A DNA stretch of 64,000 nt from the NCBI GenBank assembly GCA_044432725.1, contig JAWXUL010000004.1, forward strand, positions 1 through 64,000. Direction: 5' to 3'. The DNA is from JAWXUK01 sp044432725. GTDB taxonomy: Bacteria; Bacillota; Clostridia; Oscillospirales; Oscillospiraceae. Positions within the stretch are counted from its first letter, which is position 1. Each line of letters opens with the position of its first letter. The translations under genes and the position numbers were made by a program. The notes under the pieces were generated by a model. It saw only the letters and a list, made by a program, of their open reading frames with translations. It was not told the DNA's origin and ran no database searches. Shown in pieces: positions 10,040 to 19,616 of this stretch.

Positions 10040-12875
10040 CGTATAACCACCTTTCGATTGATTCTATGGTTTCCACTTCATAGGGAACCACCACTTCCCC
10101 ATTGGATAAATAGCCGAATTCCTCTAATTTTCGTCGGAGCTCACGGTCTATGATAGTCTTTTTCTCGTTCAAAGTGCCACGAATGTCACGACCTTCGTTG
10201 ACCACTTTGGAAAAGGCATCACTGATTTCACGCTCTGCCACATAGCCCCCAGGAATACGAGGGACTTCTCGCACATAGCTGATTTGCTCTTTAAACACTT
10301 CAATATCTTCTTTTGGGAAAGGAAGATAATCCAAAGCGTTGATATTAGCTGGAATATACACATATTCAGCCCCGAAAGTATTTTGTAAGTTGGTCAAATA
10401 GCTGATTTGGGTGTCTGCTGACAGCCACCATTGAATAAATTCCCATGAAGCATCTTTTTGATCGGAATCTTTGAACATCATCACAGCGGCACTGTCCCCT
10501 GTGACGGTTCTGTCAATAGAACCATCCTCATGCATCACCCCTGGAGATAAGGCGATGCCCCAGTTCCCCAAAATTTCTGGGGCTGCGTGGTATAAACGAA
10601 TGTATTCTGAAAATTTCGTCACCCCAATGGGGATATTCCCATTACGGAAACTGTCGTAAAAACTTGCCACTTGGAGCGTCATGCCGTTGATGACCACCAA
10701 ATCTGTCATGAGTTCAAATGCCTCTAAGCCTTTGTCACTGACGATATCCGTGCTTAGTCCATCCGAGGAAAATATGTCAACACCATGCTGGAAAAAGATA
10801 GGTGCTGTGGCTGGATATGCCTTCATGGCACCTTCTTGAGAGATAGGGGCATAGAAGTTCATGCCGTAACGTTGCAAAATGGGCAACATTTTCTGGACAT
10901 CTTCCCAAGTATTTGGCACTTCTAGTCCCAAATCCTCTAAAATATCCTTCCGATAGATGGTGAAATAGAATTCTTGACTTTCGGGAATGCCGTAAAGGCT
11001 GTCATCCACATACATTTGAAGCAAGGCACCTGGTGTCACCTGACTCACCAGTTCTTTTGCGCCAGGGTAATCCTTTAAGTCTTCCAAAGCACCCCGTTGC
11101 CCAATGTCAGAAATATACCAAGAATCAGCCCCCAACACCACATCAGGGGTGGTGCCTGCAGCATTGGCGAGGGTCAGTTTGCTTTGATCCATCAACACAT
11201 TAAGAGAAACTTTGATGCCTGTTTGTGCTGTAAACTCACTGTCTACTAAGGCTTGCATTGCCTCCACATTTTGTCTGGCACGACGTACCCAAACTTCAAT
11301 CACTTCTTCCTCTTCTGTTTCCTCACTTAAAAAGGAATTACCCAGTTTTTGCAAGGAATTTTGAAATTTGGCAACAGAACCATAGTTGGCGTTGGGAATT
11401 TCCTCTATACTTTGTGCCAAATAACAAGCATCCAAAAAGAGAGGAGAATTTTGCAAGGAACTCATCACAAAACTAACCCGAGCAGAAACCGAGTCATTTC
11501 CCGTGGATAAGAGGTTCATTCTGTTAGGAAGTTGGTTGAAATCTTCTAAAATGGTGTCAATTTGCTCTATGGCAAGGTTTAAATACATGGTTTCTTCTGT
11601 GACAAAACCACCATTCAAATTCTCTAAATATGCCTTGCTCTCTTCCAGTTGCAAGCTCCAGTCTTGCAGATTGCCTTTCAGTTCTGGGAAGTAATCCGAT
11701 ACCACCCAAGATCTGTTGTTATCCACTTTATTTCCCGTCAGCATACGCATTTCGATGGAAACAGCAGAAATTTCATCATAAATCCCCACCAGTTGCTCAT
11801 ATACTTGGGAAAATAATGCCTGTGAAATCTGAATTTCAATCACATTTTCCCCTGCTTCTAAATAGACCATCTCTGGGGTCAGCACTGTGGTGAAATTCTT
11901 GGAATAAGGGAAGGCATAGTTTTCAAATTCGGCAAAAGGGATTGTACCATTCACCAAAAGATTCCCATAGCTGGTGCTGTTTGTCTTTGTGCCAGAGCGA
12001 TAATGAAAGCCCAAGGGATACATCCCTGCTTCTGCCACCTCGATCACATAGCCAATACTTTGATTATGCTCGTGAAAAGAATCCCCATCAAGGACATTTA
12101 AGTATTTATAGTCCATGGCATAGGGGGTGACTTGGATATCACTGCTGTTCATGGGATTGATGGTGGATTGGTTTTTAAAGGAAATGTTCTCAGCTTCCCA
12201 ATAATATGCCGTAGATCCTTTAGGAATGTTAGCATATTCTTGGCTGTATTCTTGATAAGTGGGCAGGGTGCTGATTTCTTTGAGATAAATATCCCCTAAG
12301 ACCATCTCTCCACTGGATTTAGTCAAGGTGATGCTACTCTCCCCTTTGGGCAGGCTTAGGGTCACAGCTTGCCCCAAGATACCATCTGTGGTAAAGGCAC
12401 AAGTTTCCCATTGGGACGTATAAACAAAAAGGTCCAAGGCTTGGGTTTTTTCAGATACAAAATCATTCCCGATATTCACCAGATATTTAGACAGGTTGAT
12501 TTTATTATGTTCTGTTTCCCCATTGACAGCTAAGGAAAAATAGACAGGCAACAAATTCACTTCTTCAGGACTATAGGTATCCAACATCAAGATATACTGT
12601 CCCTCTTTGGCAAGAGAAATTTCATAGCTGACGCTTTCTCCATCCTCTAGGGACACAGACTTGCTGTCATAGTCATAATCTTCTTCTGTCCCAGTCATAG
12701 GGAAACGTAGTTTTTCTTCTGTGGCATGGCTCACCACAGTGGTGCTTGCTGAAAGTGCGTTGTGGTAAATTTCGCTGTCAATTTCTCCTGACACCATGGA
12801 AGGCATGGCAGTGAAGCAACAGAGTGCCAGCAGTAACACCGAAAGGATCACAATGGAAATTTTTTGTTTTGACAT
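10026..12875 (-). CDS. Oversized extracellular solute-binding protein with N-terminal carbohydrate-binding-like half
   Basis: This protein has 949 residues, about twice the usual length of a family 1 sugar-binding protein (400-450). An N-terminal hydrophobic segment leads export. Residues of roughly 35-400 look like two beta-sandwich modules (segments such as [20 protein letters not shown] and [20 protein letters not shown]), similar in style to CBM6/35 modules. A helical stretch spans about 400-530. The family 1 binding-protein fold begins near 545 ([12 protein letters not shown]) and carries [12 protein letters not shown] and [10 protein letters not shown]. No clear lipobox is seen, so it may stay anchored by its N-terminal helix. 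I infer capture of a polymer or long oligomer by the front half and handover to the binding fold. The permease genes follow directly. Confidence 0.8.
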   Translation of the reverse strand: MSKQKISIVILSVLLLALCCFTAMPSMVSGEIDSEIYHNALSASTTVVSHATEEKLRFPMTGTEEDYDYDSKSVSLEDGESVSYEISLAKEGQYILMLDTYSPEEVNLLPVYFSLAVNGETEHNKINLSKYLVNIGNDFVSEKTQALDLFVYTSQWETCAFTTDGILGQAVTLSLPKGESSITLTKSSGEMVLGDIYLKEISTLPTYQEYSQEYANIPKGSTAYYWEAENISFKNQSTINPMNSSDIQVTPYAMDYKYLNVLDGDSFHEHNQSIGYVIEVAEAGMYPLGFHYRSGTKTNSTSYGNLLVNGTIPFAEFENYAFPYSKNFTTVLTPEMVYLEAGENVIEIQISQALFSQVYEQLVGIYDEISAVSIEMRMLTGNKVDNNRSWVVSDYFPELKGNLQDWSLQLEESKAYLENLNGGFVTEETMYLNLAIEQIDTILEDFNQLPNRMNLLSTGNDSVSARVSFVMSSLQNSPLFLDACYLAQSIEEIPNANYGSVAKFQNSLQKLGNSFLSEETEEEEVIEVWVRRARQNVEAMQALVDSEFTAQTGIKVSLNVLMDQSKLTLANAAGTTPDVVLGADSWYISDIGQRGALEDLKDYPGAKELVSQVTPGALLQMYVDDSLYGIPESQEFYFTIYRKDILEDLGLEVPNTWEDVQKMLPILQRYGMNFYAPISQEGAMKAYPATAPIFFQHGVDIFSSDGLSTDIVSDKGLEAFELMTDLVVINGMTLQVASFYDSFRNGNIPIGVTKFSEYIRLYHAAPEILGNWGIALSPGVMHEDGSIDRTVTGDSAAVMMFKDSDQKDASWEFIQWWLSADTQISYLTNLQNTFGAEYVYIPANINALDYLPFPKEDIEVFKEQISYVREVPRIPGGYVAEREISDAFSKVVNEGRDIRGTLNEKKTIIDRELRRKLEEFGYLSNGEVVVPYEVETIESIERWLYDERE

Positions 12876-12896
12876 GGTGAGATGCTCCTTTCAAGA

Positions 12897-12944
12897 TTAA
12901 AAAAGGCAAACAGCGGGTTTTCATGAATTTACTCACTGTTTGCC
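12897..12944 (-). terminator. Intra-operon hairpin after the first binding-protein gene
   Basis: On the minus strand the arms GGCAAACAG and CTGTTTGCC (9-bp stem, about 22-base loop) are followed by TTTTTT. It lies between the small binding-protein gene and the large one. It looks like a leaky terminator or a 3' mRNA stabiliser that would keep the binding protein more abundant than the downstream membrane proteins. Confidence 0.6.
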
Positions 12945-12956
12945 AATTATATTACA

Positions 12957-14414
12957 TTAGCCAGTGGCTGCGTTTAGTTTCTCTCTTGCTTCCACCAAAG
13001 CTTGGTTGGCAAGTTCGGTCATCATATCAGCGTGGTCACTGAGGTTTTGGCGACCTGCCATAATTTCTTCCCGTAGTTGCCACATTTTGAAAGTGACAGA
13101 ATTGCCATCTCCGTCTGTTCCCATGACACCTGTTTCGTTGTCATACAAAGCATAGTTCAAACCAGCAATTTCTTTGTTTCCTTCAAAAACAGCTGTTTCG
13201 TTGATGTTGGCATAAGCAGCCACGAAGCCAGGATAAGAATTGTCAACATACCATGCCAAAAAGCGTTCGTCTATAGAAGAATCTGCCCCAGCGATGACAG
13301 GGATTCCACTGAATTTGTATTTATCAGGGAATTCATCTTGGAGATCCAAACGAGCTGTGACACCTTCCAGACTGTAAGTCATGAAGCGCACAAAATCAAA
13401 AGCTTGTTCTTTTACATCAGAAGTGGCAGCAATGGCAAGGTAATCGTTGGTCAAAATACCACTGATATTGTTGGGCAGACCGATGTAGTCATAAGAAAAA
13501 GGTCTTTCCCATTCGAAGAACCAAGTGCCGTCGAATTGGTTGCCGATGCCCCCAATTTCGCCCCATTCCCAACCAGCTCTACCGAAAAACTCTTCTCCAC
13601 TGGTGTGACGCAAATCTAAGTTTTTGTCATAAACTTCCATGGAGTATTCCACCCCACGTGCATATTCTTCTGCATTATAGTTTAATGTTTGGGTGTCATA
13701 GTTATAAGTTGCAAAGCCATAAGTTTCTGGATTTGCCACTAAAGGATAAAATTGATCCACTGGGAAGTAGTTGCTGGTCCCTTTTGTGGTTGCTGTGGTG
13801 GTTTTTTCCAGAGCATTCATCAAATCGTCCATGGAATAACCAAATTCCAGAGGGGCAAGGTTGTTTGTAGCATAAATGTCTTTATTGATAAACATACCCA
13901 TCAGATTCATTTTACGAGGGAGTAAATAGGTTTTTCCGTTATAAGTTGTGCCAGGGGTCAGTGGGTCAACCACATTATCCCATTCTGCATCAGCAGAAAC
14001 AAATTCGGTCAAATCTGCTGCCCAGCCCATGGTGATTAAGTCCACATTGTTGCCCCAGTCAAAGACATCAGGCAAATCCCCTGTGGCAGCACGGCTTGCC
14101 AAAAGTTCTTCTTGGCTCTCCCCTTCTGGGGGGACTGTGACCACGATTTTCACCCCTGGATTCATCTCTTCATACTTGGCAATCATGGCACGCTCCATGT
14201 TGTCGTCCCCTTCTTGCCCGAATTGCCAAGAAACTAGTTCGATTTCTATTGTCCCATCGCTAGAACCACCAGAACCTCCACCAATATCACCTGCTGTGCT
14301 TCCGCCTGTGCCACCATCGCTTGCAGTGCCTGTGTCTGTGGAGCTACAACTGGTGACAGTTGCCAAAATCCCCATAGATAATAGGAAGCTAAGCCATTGT
14401 TTTGAACGTTTCAT
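12957..14414 (-). CDS. Lipoprotein sugar-binding protein of a CUT1 ABC importer
   Basis: This extracellular solute-binding protein (family 1, about 485 residues) has a lipoprotein signal ending in VTSC, so Cys23 would be lipidated and the protein tethered to the outer face of the membrane. A Gly/Ser/Thr-rich spacer (24-56) follows, then the binding fold (VSWQFGQEGDD, ERAMIAKYEEMNPGVKIVV). The start at 14414 is chosen because GGAGGAAAAAATT precedes it; the in-frame ATG at 14429 lies within that ribosome site. It sits between the pullulanase gene and an intra-operon hairpin. Malto-oligosaccharides freed by the pullulanase are the likely ligand, by context. Confidence 0.85.
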   Translation of the reverse strand: MKRSKQWLSFLLSMGILATVTSCSSTDTGTASDGGTGGSTAGDIGGGSGGSSDGTIEIELVSWQFGQEGDDNMERAMIAKYEEMNPGVKIVVTVPPEGESQEELLASRAATGDLPDVFDWGNNVDLITMGWAADLTEFVSADAEWDNVVDPLTPGTTYNGKTYLLPRKMNLMGMFINKDIYATNNLAPLEFGYSMDDLMNALEKTTTATTKGTSNYFPVDQFYPLVANPETYGFATYNYDTQTLNYNAEEYARGVEYSMEVYDKNLDLRHTSGEEFFGRAGWEWGEIGGIGNQFDGTWFFEWERPFSYDYIGLPNNISGILTNDYLAIAATSDVKEQAFDFVRFMTYSLEGVTARLDLQDEFPDKYKFSGIPVIAGADSSIDERFLAWYVDNSYPGFVAAYANINETAVFEGNKEIAGLNYALYDNETGVMGTDGDGNSVTFKMWQLREEIMAGRQNLSDHADMMTELANQALVEAREKLNAATG

Positions 14415-14432
14415 AATTTTTTCCTCCATTTT

Positions 14433-16727
14433 TTAAATTTTCCCTAAAACCACAGCAGACAAAGGTGCTACGCTTAGCGAAGCTGACAAAGTTTCTCCAA
14501 ACCCTTCTGCCTGTGCCTTGGTTTTATTGACATAATATTGATAGTTTCCTGCTGGGAGAGAGAATTCTCTTCCCTCTGGGTAAGGGTTAAATATCACCAC
14601 GAATTTGTCGGCAAGGGTATAATAAATGCAACTATCCTCTGTGGTGACAAATTGCAAGTTCTCGCTGATTTCTGCTGTGGTGGAATATCGGAACTCTGGG
14701 TGGGTATTGCGAAGGGCAATCAAGCCTTGGTAATAGTCAAAGACAGAAGCATAGGTGGTTTTATTCTCCCAACGAAGCATATTCACAGCGTCACTACTGG
14801 AATAGGAATTTTCATCAAATCCCCCCTCTGGCAGTGGTTTACTTCTCAGCAACTCCTCCCCAGCATGGATAAAGCTAATCCCTTGAGAAGTTAAAGTAAT
14901 GGCTGCTGCCAAATTGTTCATGGCAATCATATCTGCTTCTGATGTCCCTTGAGGGGCTGACATTTGGATTTTATCATATAAAGTATAGTTGTCATGGGCT
15001 GACACATAAGTCACCACTTGGGTAGGTTCTTTTGCCCATGCCTTGATAGCGTTCACATCTTGGGTAGAAGCTGTGATGCCAAACATGACTTTCAGCTTGC
15101 TTTTCCCTTCTGAATTCACATATCCTGGGGTTTCTGCGATAAACACATCCCCTTTGATGCCATCTCGCACATCATCACTGAAACAGGCAATCCGTTCATC
15201 TAAAGAAAAGGTATGGTCTTTCATGGCGAGAGTTTCATAGTCTGTGGCTACAGATCCACCTGACCAACCTTCTCCATATAAAATGATATTAGGGTTGATT
15301 TTATCTACTTCACGACGGATTTCATTCATGGTTTCGATATCCAGAACCCCCATCAAATCAAAGCGAAAGCCATCAATATGATACTCCTCTGCCCAATAAC
15401 AGACAGAATCTATGATATATCGCCTGACCATCTCGTGGTCAGAGGCGATTTCGTTTCCGCAACCAGAGCCATTGCTGAAGTTGCCTTGATCGTCCAGACG
15501 ATAGTAATAATTGGGGGCAATCAAATTGAAATGGCTGTCAGCTGATTTTGCTGTATGGTTATACACCACATCCATCACCACACCAATGCCTTGGTCATGA
15601 ATACTTTGCACCATCTCTTTCATCTCACGTATGCGAACTGTTCCATCATAGGGGTCTGTGGCATAACTGCCCTCTGGTACATTGTAATTCACTGGATCAT
15701 AGCCCCAGTTAAAGCCATCACTTTGGGTTTCATCCACAGAATTATAGTCATAAATAGGGAGAAGATGAATATAATTCACACCTAATTCCTTGATATGGGC
15801 AAGCCCTGTGGCAACGCCACTGTCTGTTTTGCTGTCTTCGGTGAAAGCCAAAAACTTCCCTTGATGTTCCATGTTCCCCTCTGGGTCCATGCTCATATCT
15901 CTCACATGAAGCTCGTAAATAATGGCATCCGTTTGGGGGATTTGTGCCTCTTTACTGTGGATATAGCTGTCATTCTCCCAATTTTCGGGATCAGTTTGAG
16001 GCAAATCCACCACCATACTACGAATACTGTTCACTCCAGAAGCCTTGGCATAAGGGTCATGAACCTTTTCTGTTTTTCCATTGTTGGTGACAGAAAAATC
16101 ATAATAAACTCCGTGACAATCCCCAGAAAGGACGACTTCAAAGAAACCTTGCTCCATCTTGGTCATGGGATAGCTTTCTAGCAAGTTTTCCCCGAAACCT
16201 GCCTCGTAAGTATGAAGAATCACTTCTGAAGCAAAGGGGGTCCACAAACGTATGATGGTTTCCTCTTTGCTGTAAACAGCTCCTAATTCTCCGGTATATG
16301 TGGTGGAATCTAAAAATTCTTGTGTTTTAAAAACACTTTGCTGATACTGTACTTCCATGGGTTTCATTCCTTCCATTGTGAAATATAAAACTTTGCTAAA
16401 ATCTATTTCCTGTGATTCTAAAGTGATATTATATTGATTTTCCCCCGCTTCTAGAACTTCAGCCACCAGAAAATGACTGTCTTCTTGATGAATTTCTGCT
16501 GATTGCAACTGTGCTAAATCAAGGGTATTCTCTGCTGTAATACGCAGCGTGAAGTCACTTGCCATCTCCACAGAAGACAGTTGCGAAACTCCATCCTCGT
16601 AAAAAAACCTGTCCTCCCCTGTTGTGGCAGAAGCAGTCTCCGAGGTGCTACTTTCCCCACAGGATGTCAAAGTAAGAACTGAAATCAGAATGCCACTGAG
16701 TAGGATTTTTGTTTTCTTTCTCACCAT
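14433..16727 (-). CDS. pulA: Lipoprotein type I pullulanase (GH13)
   Basis: This enzyme of about 764 residues should cut alpha-1,6 branch bonds in pullulan, starch or limit dextrins outside the cell. The lipobox LTSC places lipidated Cys23 after a short basic signal. A beta-rich N-terminal part and a CBM48-like module (VYSKEETIIRLWTPFASEVI) precede the barrel. FNWGYDPVNY is the type I pullulanase signature (usual YNWGYDP). Catalytic regions are VMDVVYNHT, DGFRFDLMGV (nucleophile D), LYGEGW (acid/base E) and VSAHDN. The ATG at 16727 has AGAGGT upstream; an in-frame ATG at 16769 would run into the regulator gene and spoil the signal peptide. It starts 5 bp after the LacI-type gene, which implies joint transcription. 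Confidence 0.9.
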   Translation of the reverse strand: MVRKKTKILLSGILISVLTLTSCGESSTSETASATTGEDRFFYEDGVSQLSSVEMASDFTLRITAENTLDLAQLQSAEIHQEDSHFLVAEVLEAGENQYNITLESQEIDFSKVLYFTMEGMKPMEVQYQQSVFKTQEFLDSTTYTGELGAVYSKEETIIRLWTPFASEVILHTYEAGFGENLLESYPMTKMEQGFFEVVLSGDCHGVYYDFSVTNNGKTEKVHDPYAKASGVNSIRSMVVDLPQTDPENWENDSYIHSKEAQIPQTDAIIYELHVRDMSMDPEGNMEHQGKFLAFTEDSKTDSGVATGLAHIKELGVNYIHLLPIYDYNSVDETQSDGFNWGYDPVNYNVPEGSYATDPYDGTVRIREMKEMVQSIHDQGIGVVMDVVYNHTAKSADSHFNLIAPNYYYRLDDQGNFSNGSGCGNEIASDHEMVRRYIIDSVCYWAEEYHIDGFRFDLMGVLDIETMNEIRREVDKINPNIILYGEGWSGGSVATDYETLAMKDHTFSLDERIACFSDDVRDGIKGDVFIAETPGYVNSEGKSKLKVMFGITASTQDVNAIKAWAKEPTQVVTYVSAHDNYTLYDKIQMSAPQGTSEADMIAMNNLAAAITLTSQGISFIHAGEELLRSKPLPEGGFDENSYSSSDAVNMLRWENKTTYASVFDYYQGLIALRNTHPEFRYSTTAEISENLQFVTTEDSCIYYTLADKFVVIFNPYPEGREFSLPAGNYQYYVNKTKAQAEGFGETLSASLSVAPLSAVVLGKI

Positions 16728-16731
16728 TCTT

Positions 16732-17724
16732 TTACCTCTTTCTGGCTGTGGCAGTTGAATTTCGCACAATCAATTCACTATGCAAATAGACCACATTCAC
16801 TGGTATGCTATTTCTTAAACCCTCTAGTGCAAAAAAAGCACTTTTTCCGATCTGCAAGCAGTCTTGTTTGATTGTGGTCAAAGGAGGAGAGGTGAAAGAA
16901 GCCAATTTGATATCATCAAAGCCCACAACAGACACCTGATCAGGGACGGAAAACCCCATTTCCTTGCAGTGATTCATGGCTGTATTGGCAATGGAATCAT
17001 GACCACAAACCAAAGCTGTGGCGCCTTCTTGTAACATTCTTGGTAAATGTTGCGAAACACAATCAGAGACGAAGTATGCTGCACCAAACATATTTTCCTC
17101 AAAGGAAAGGTCGTGTTCTGCGATGGCTTTTAGAAAAGCAGCATAGCGCTGCTTGGAGTAGTAAGAACCCAGTTCACCACTTAAATAAGCGATTTTTTGG
17201 TGTCCTAATCCCACCAGATGGGAGACAATGGAGGACATTGCCTCTTCATTGTCCACACCCACTTGTGCTGTGGTCGCAATGCCCCTTGCCTCATTATCAT
17301 ATAATACGGAGGGATAGTTGCTTTGTTGTATCTGGGAAAGCCAGATGTCATGATAAGAAAAACCGATCACAAAACAGGCAACATATTTATTCCTCGCCAT
17401 AAATTCATCAAATTTCATCTCTTTTTCCAGAGATTCCTCGATTTCCTCTATGATCACATGGGTTCTACTTATTTTTGTATCCTGATACATTTCTTTAAAC
17501 CCACGAATCAAAGAGAAGCCAAAGTCCCCCTCCTGTTGATAGGCGGTATTTCGAATCAAAATGGCAATATTCTGTCCTTTATGTTTCAGATATCCCATTT
17601 CTTCTGCTGCCATTAGGATTTTGTTTCGCACAGTTTCGCTGACATCTGTGCCACCGTTCATTGCCTTAGAGACTGTGCTTTTAGAGACCCCAGCCATTTG
17701 TGCAATATCATTTATATTTGCCAC
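16732..17724 (-). CDS. LacI-family regulator of the alpha-glucan operon
   Basis: This 330-residue regulator starts with a LacI helix-turn-helix (INDIAQMAGVSKSTVSKAMNGG) and continues into a periplasmic-binding-protein-like sensor (SVVGFDDIKLASFTSPPLTTI). GTG at 17724 is chosen since GGAGG lies 9 bases before it and the protein then begins at the canonical LacI N terminus. It is the first gene of an eleven-gene series with pulA 5 bp behind it. An inverted repeat overlapping the -10 box upstream suggests that it controls its own promoter and so the whole operon. The inducer is probably a malto-oligosaccharide, by context only. Confidence 0.85.
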   Translation of the reverse strand: MANINDIAQMAGVSKSTVSKAMNGGTDVSETVRNKILMAAEEMGYLKHKGQNIAILIRNTAYQQEGDFGFSLIRGFKEMYQDTKISRTHVIIEEIEESLEKEMKFDEFMARNKYVACFVIGFSYHDIWLSQIQQSNYPSVLYDNEARGIATTAQVGVDNEEAMSSIVSHLVGLGHQKIAYLSGELGSYYSKQRYAAFLKAIAEHDLSFEENMFGAAYFVSDCVSQHLPRMLQEGATALVCGHDSIANTAMNHCKEMGFSVPDQVSVVGFDDIKLASFTSPPLTTIKQDCLQIGKSAFFALEGLRNSIPVNVVYLHSELIVRNSTATARKR

Positions 17725-17741
17725 GACAGCCCCTCCTTGAT

Positions 17742-17768
17742 TGTGTATATTGAATAGTATACTACACA
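17742..17768. promoter_or_regulatory. Candidate operator over the alpha-glucan operon promoter
   Basis: TGTGTA (17742) and TACACA (ending 17768) form an outer inverted repeat. Inside it GTATA and TATAC repeat the symmetry. The site covers the -10 box, a position that fits repression by the adjacent LacI-type protein. Confidence 0.5.
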
Positions 17769-17784
17769 AAGAGAACAATGTCAA
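17756..17784 (-). promoter_or_regulatory. Sigma-A promoter of the alpha-glucan operon
   Basis: On the minus strand TTGACA (17779-17784) and TATACT (17756-17761) are separated by 17 bases. It lies about 30 bases before the GTG start of the LacI-type gene. Confidence 0.75.
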
Positions 17785-17866
17785 GATTTGTCTTCTTGTG
17801 AAATTACACGAAATAGAAGGGCTGTTTTTGACAAATCAGACAAAGTTTCGAAACAATATAAAAATA

Positions 17867-19402
17867 TTACACCATTGATACATAGACCTCATAAGGTCGT
17901 AGCAATCCATCTTGTTCTTGGGCATAATTAGTGAAAATCATCTTGCCCGTTTTCTCTTTTGGAACCACATATTTACTGAAATTCCCTTGAAAACGAAGGT
18001 TCCCTTTTGAAAAAGAGAAGATATCACCTTCCACGTGAAAAGAAATTTCCTCTTGAAGTAAAGCTTCTTGCTCTTTACGAAAACGAATCATTTTTTGGTA
18101 ATAGGCATATACAGAATCATCAGATGCCAAATCTGCTTCTACATTCACAACAGAACAGTTCTGGTTTAGGGCTAACCAAGGTGTTCCAGAGGTGAATCCA
18201 GCATTTTTTGCCCCATTCCACGCCATAGGCACTCTGGCATTGTCTCGAGAAGTTTCTGCAATCAGTGACATAATCACTTTTTCAGGATAGCCGTCCTTTT
18301 TCAGCTTTTGGTACACATTTTTCGTTTCAACATCATTATATTGGTCAATTTCTGTCATATGGGCATTGGTCGCCCCGATTTCCTCTCCCTGAAAGAGGTA
18401 TAAGTTCCCTTTTAGCAAGGAAAATAAGCTAATCAGTAATTTAGCAGATTCTTTTCGATAACTTGTGTCGTCCAACCAAGTAGAGAGAAGGCGTGGCAAA
18501 TCGTGGTTGTTCATCACCAAAGCTTCCGTGCCTTTGTACTCAGTCTGCCATTTGCTCAGACATTGGGCAAGTTCCTCTAGATTCAAAGGTTTTTTTGTCC
18601 ATTTCCAACCACGATCCACCAAAGTTAGATGATTAAAGTGAAAAGCTTGGGTCAAACCCTTAGGATGACACATTTTTGCACATTCTTCTAAAGTAGAGCA
18701 CCAACACTCACCCACCGTGAGTAATTTGTCCCCAAAGGTTCTCTGATTCAGTTCTTCTAAGTATTCATAAAATTTTGGACCTTTTCCAAGAATTAGTTTA
18801 TCAGGTTCTTTACCGATTAAATCAATGACATCCAAACGGAAGCCACCCACCCCTTTTTCAATCCAAAAGTTCACCATTTGATAGATTTCTTCTCGTAGTT
18901 CAGGGTTTTCCCAGTTTAAATCAGGCTGTGTTTTGTCAAAAAGATGAAGATAGTACTTCCCAAGCCCTTCGTGATAGGACCAAGCACTGCCACCAAAAAA
19001 GCTTTGTATTTCATTTGGAGTATCACGTAAAACGTAAAAATTACGATACTTTTCTTCCCCAGAAATTGCTTTTTGGAACCATTCATGCTGGTCAGAGGTA
19101 TGATTTAGTACTAAATCCATCATAATCTGAATATTTCTCTTTTTCCCCTCAGCGATAAGGTTTTCGTAATCCATCATACTGCCATACATCGGATCAATAT
19201 TGTAATAATCAGCGATATCATAGCCATTATCTCGTTGTGGAGAGGTGCAAATGGGACTAAGCCACAAATAATCCACACCTAATTCTTGCAAATAGTGCAG
19301 TTTTTGTAATATTCCTTCCAAATCTCCTAAACCAGTCCCAGTGGTATCCAAAAAGCTTTTGGGGTAAATTTGATAAATTACTTTGTTTTTCAGTTTGCTC
19401 AT
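17867..19402 (-). CDS. GH13 alpha-glucosidase, probably alpha-1,6-specific
   Basis: This cytoplasmic enzyme of about 511 residues has the QPDLN motif (159-163) of the oligo-1,6-glucosidase group. Region I is DLVLNH, region II GGFRLDVID with nucleophile D191, region III VGECW with acid/base E232, and region IV NNHDLPR. The residue after the nucleophile is Val192; in this group Val favours alpha-1,6 and Ala alpha-1,4 bonds, so isomalto-oligosaccharide or dextran-fragment hydrolysis is predicted. The N-terminal calcium loop (DTTGTGLGD) lacks most acidic ligands. NNHDLPR rather than NNHDQPR argues against a trehalose-6-phosphate hydrolase. Start: GGAAGGAGTCGT precedes two ATGs (19405, 19402). A strong promoter with a LacI-type operator lies upstream. 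Confidence 0.85.
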   Translation of the reverse strand: MSKLKNKVIYQIYPKSFLDTTGTGLGDLEGILQKLHYLQELGVDYLWLSPICTSPQRDNGYDIADYYNIDPMYGSMMDYENLIAEGKKRNIQIMMDLVLNHTSDQHEWFQKAISGEEKYRNFYVLRDTPNEIQSFFGGSAWSYHEGLGKYYLHLFDKTQPDLNWENPELREEIYQMVNFWIEKGVGGFRLDVIDLIGKEPDKLILGKGPKFYEYLEELNQRTFGDKLLTVGECWCSTLEECAKMCHPKGLTQAFHFNHLTLVDRGWKWTKKPLNLEELAQCLSKWQTEYKGTEALVMNNHDLPRLLSTWLDDTSYRKESAKLLISLFSLLKGNLYLFQGEEIGATNAHMTEIDQYNDVETKNVYQKLKKDGYPEKVIMSLIAETSRDNARVPMAWNGAKNAGFTSGTPWLALNQNCSVVNVEADLASDDSVYAYYQKMIRFRKEQEALLQEEISFHVEGDIFSFSKGNLRFQGNFSKYVVPKEKTGKMIFTNYAQEQDGLLRPYEVYVSMV

Positions 19403-19427
19403 CATACGACTCCTTCCCAGCCACAAG

Positions 19428-19441
19428 TGTTAACGATAACA
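19428..19441. promoter_or_regulatory. LacI-type operator TGTTAACGATAACA
   Basis: This 14-bp palindrome lies between the -10 box and the start of the GH13 gene. It matches the sites at 23086 and 23235 in the pattern TGTTAnCGnTAnCA. The regulator encoded at 19617 is the natural candidate to bind it. Confidence 0.75.
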
Positions 19442-19448
19442 TATCTGA

Positions 19449-19477
19449 ATTATATACTTTTGCTCTATATTTGTCAA
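19449..19477 (-). promoter_or_regulatory. Sigma-A promoter of the GH13 gene 17867-19402
   Basis: On the minus strand TTGACA (19472-19477), a 17-base spacer and a perfect TATAAT (19449-19454) are present. The operator begins 8 bases downstream of the -10 box, a typical repressor position. Confidence 0.8.
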
Positions 19478-19558
19478 GGTGATTTTTCCTTTTCTATGTT
19501 TTCTACAGTTTTAATCCTATCTTTTTGTGAATAATTACCAAATCTGAGAAACTCCCTC

Positions 19559-19587
19559 TTGCAAAGTAAGAAATATTATGTTATGAT
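19559..19587 (+). promoter_or_regulatory. Sigma-A promoter of the LacI-type gene 19617-20639
   Basis: TTGCAA (19559-19564), a 17-base spacer and TATGAT (19582-19587) lie 30 bases before the GTG start. Only a half-site TGTTA overlaps the -10 box, so strong autorepression is less likely. Confidence 0.65.
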
Positions 19588-19616
19588 AAGGCAACAATGT
19601 AAAGGGGTGAGGAGTC

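Noticed and set aside
17725..17784. Longer N terminus of the first LacI-type protein
   Set aside because: The extra 20 residues would be encoded by the promoter and operator, and the LacI fold starts at the GTG at 17724.
17867..19402. Trehalose-6-phosphate hydrolase
   Set aside because: Region IV is NNHDLPR and not NNHDQPR, and no trehalose PTS gene is near; an alpha-1,6-glucosidase fits better.
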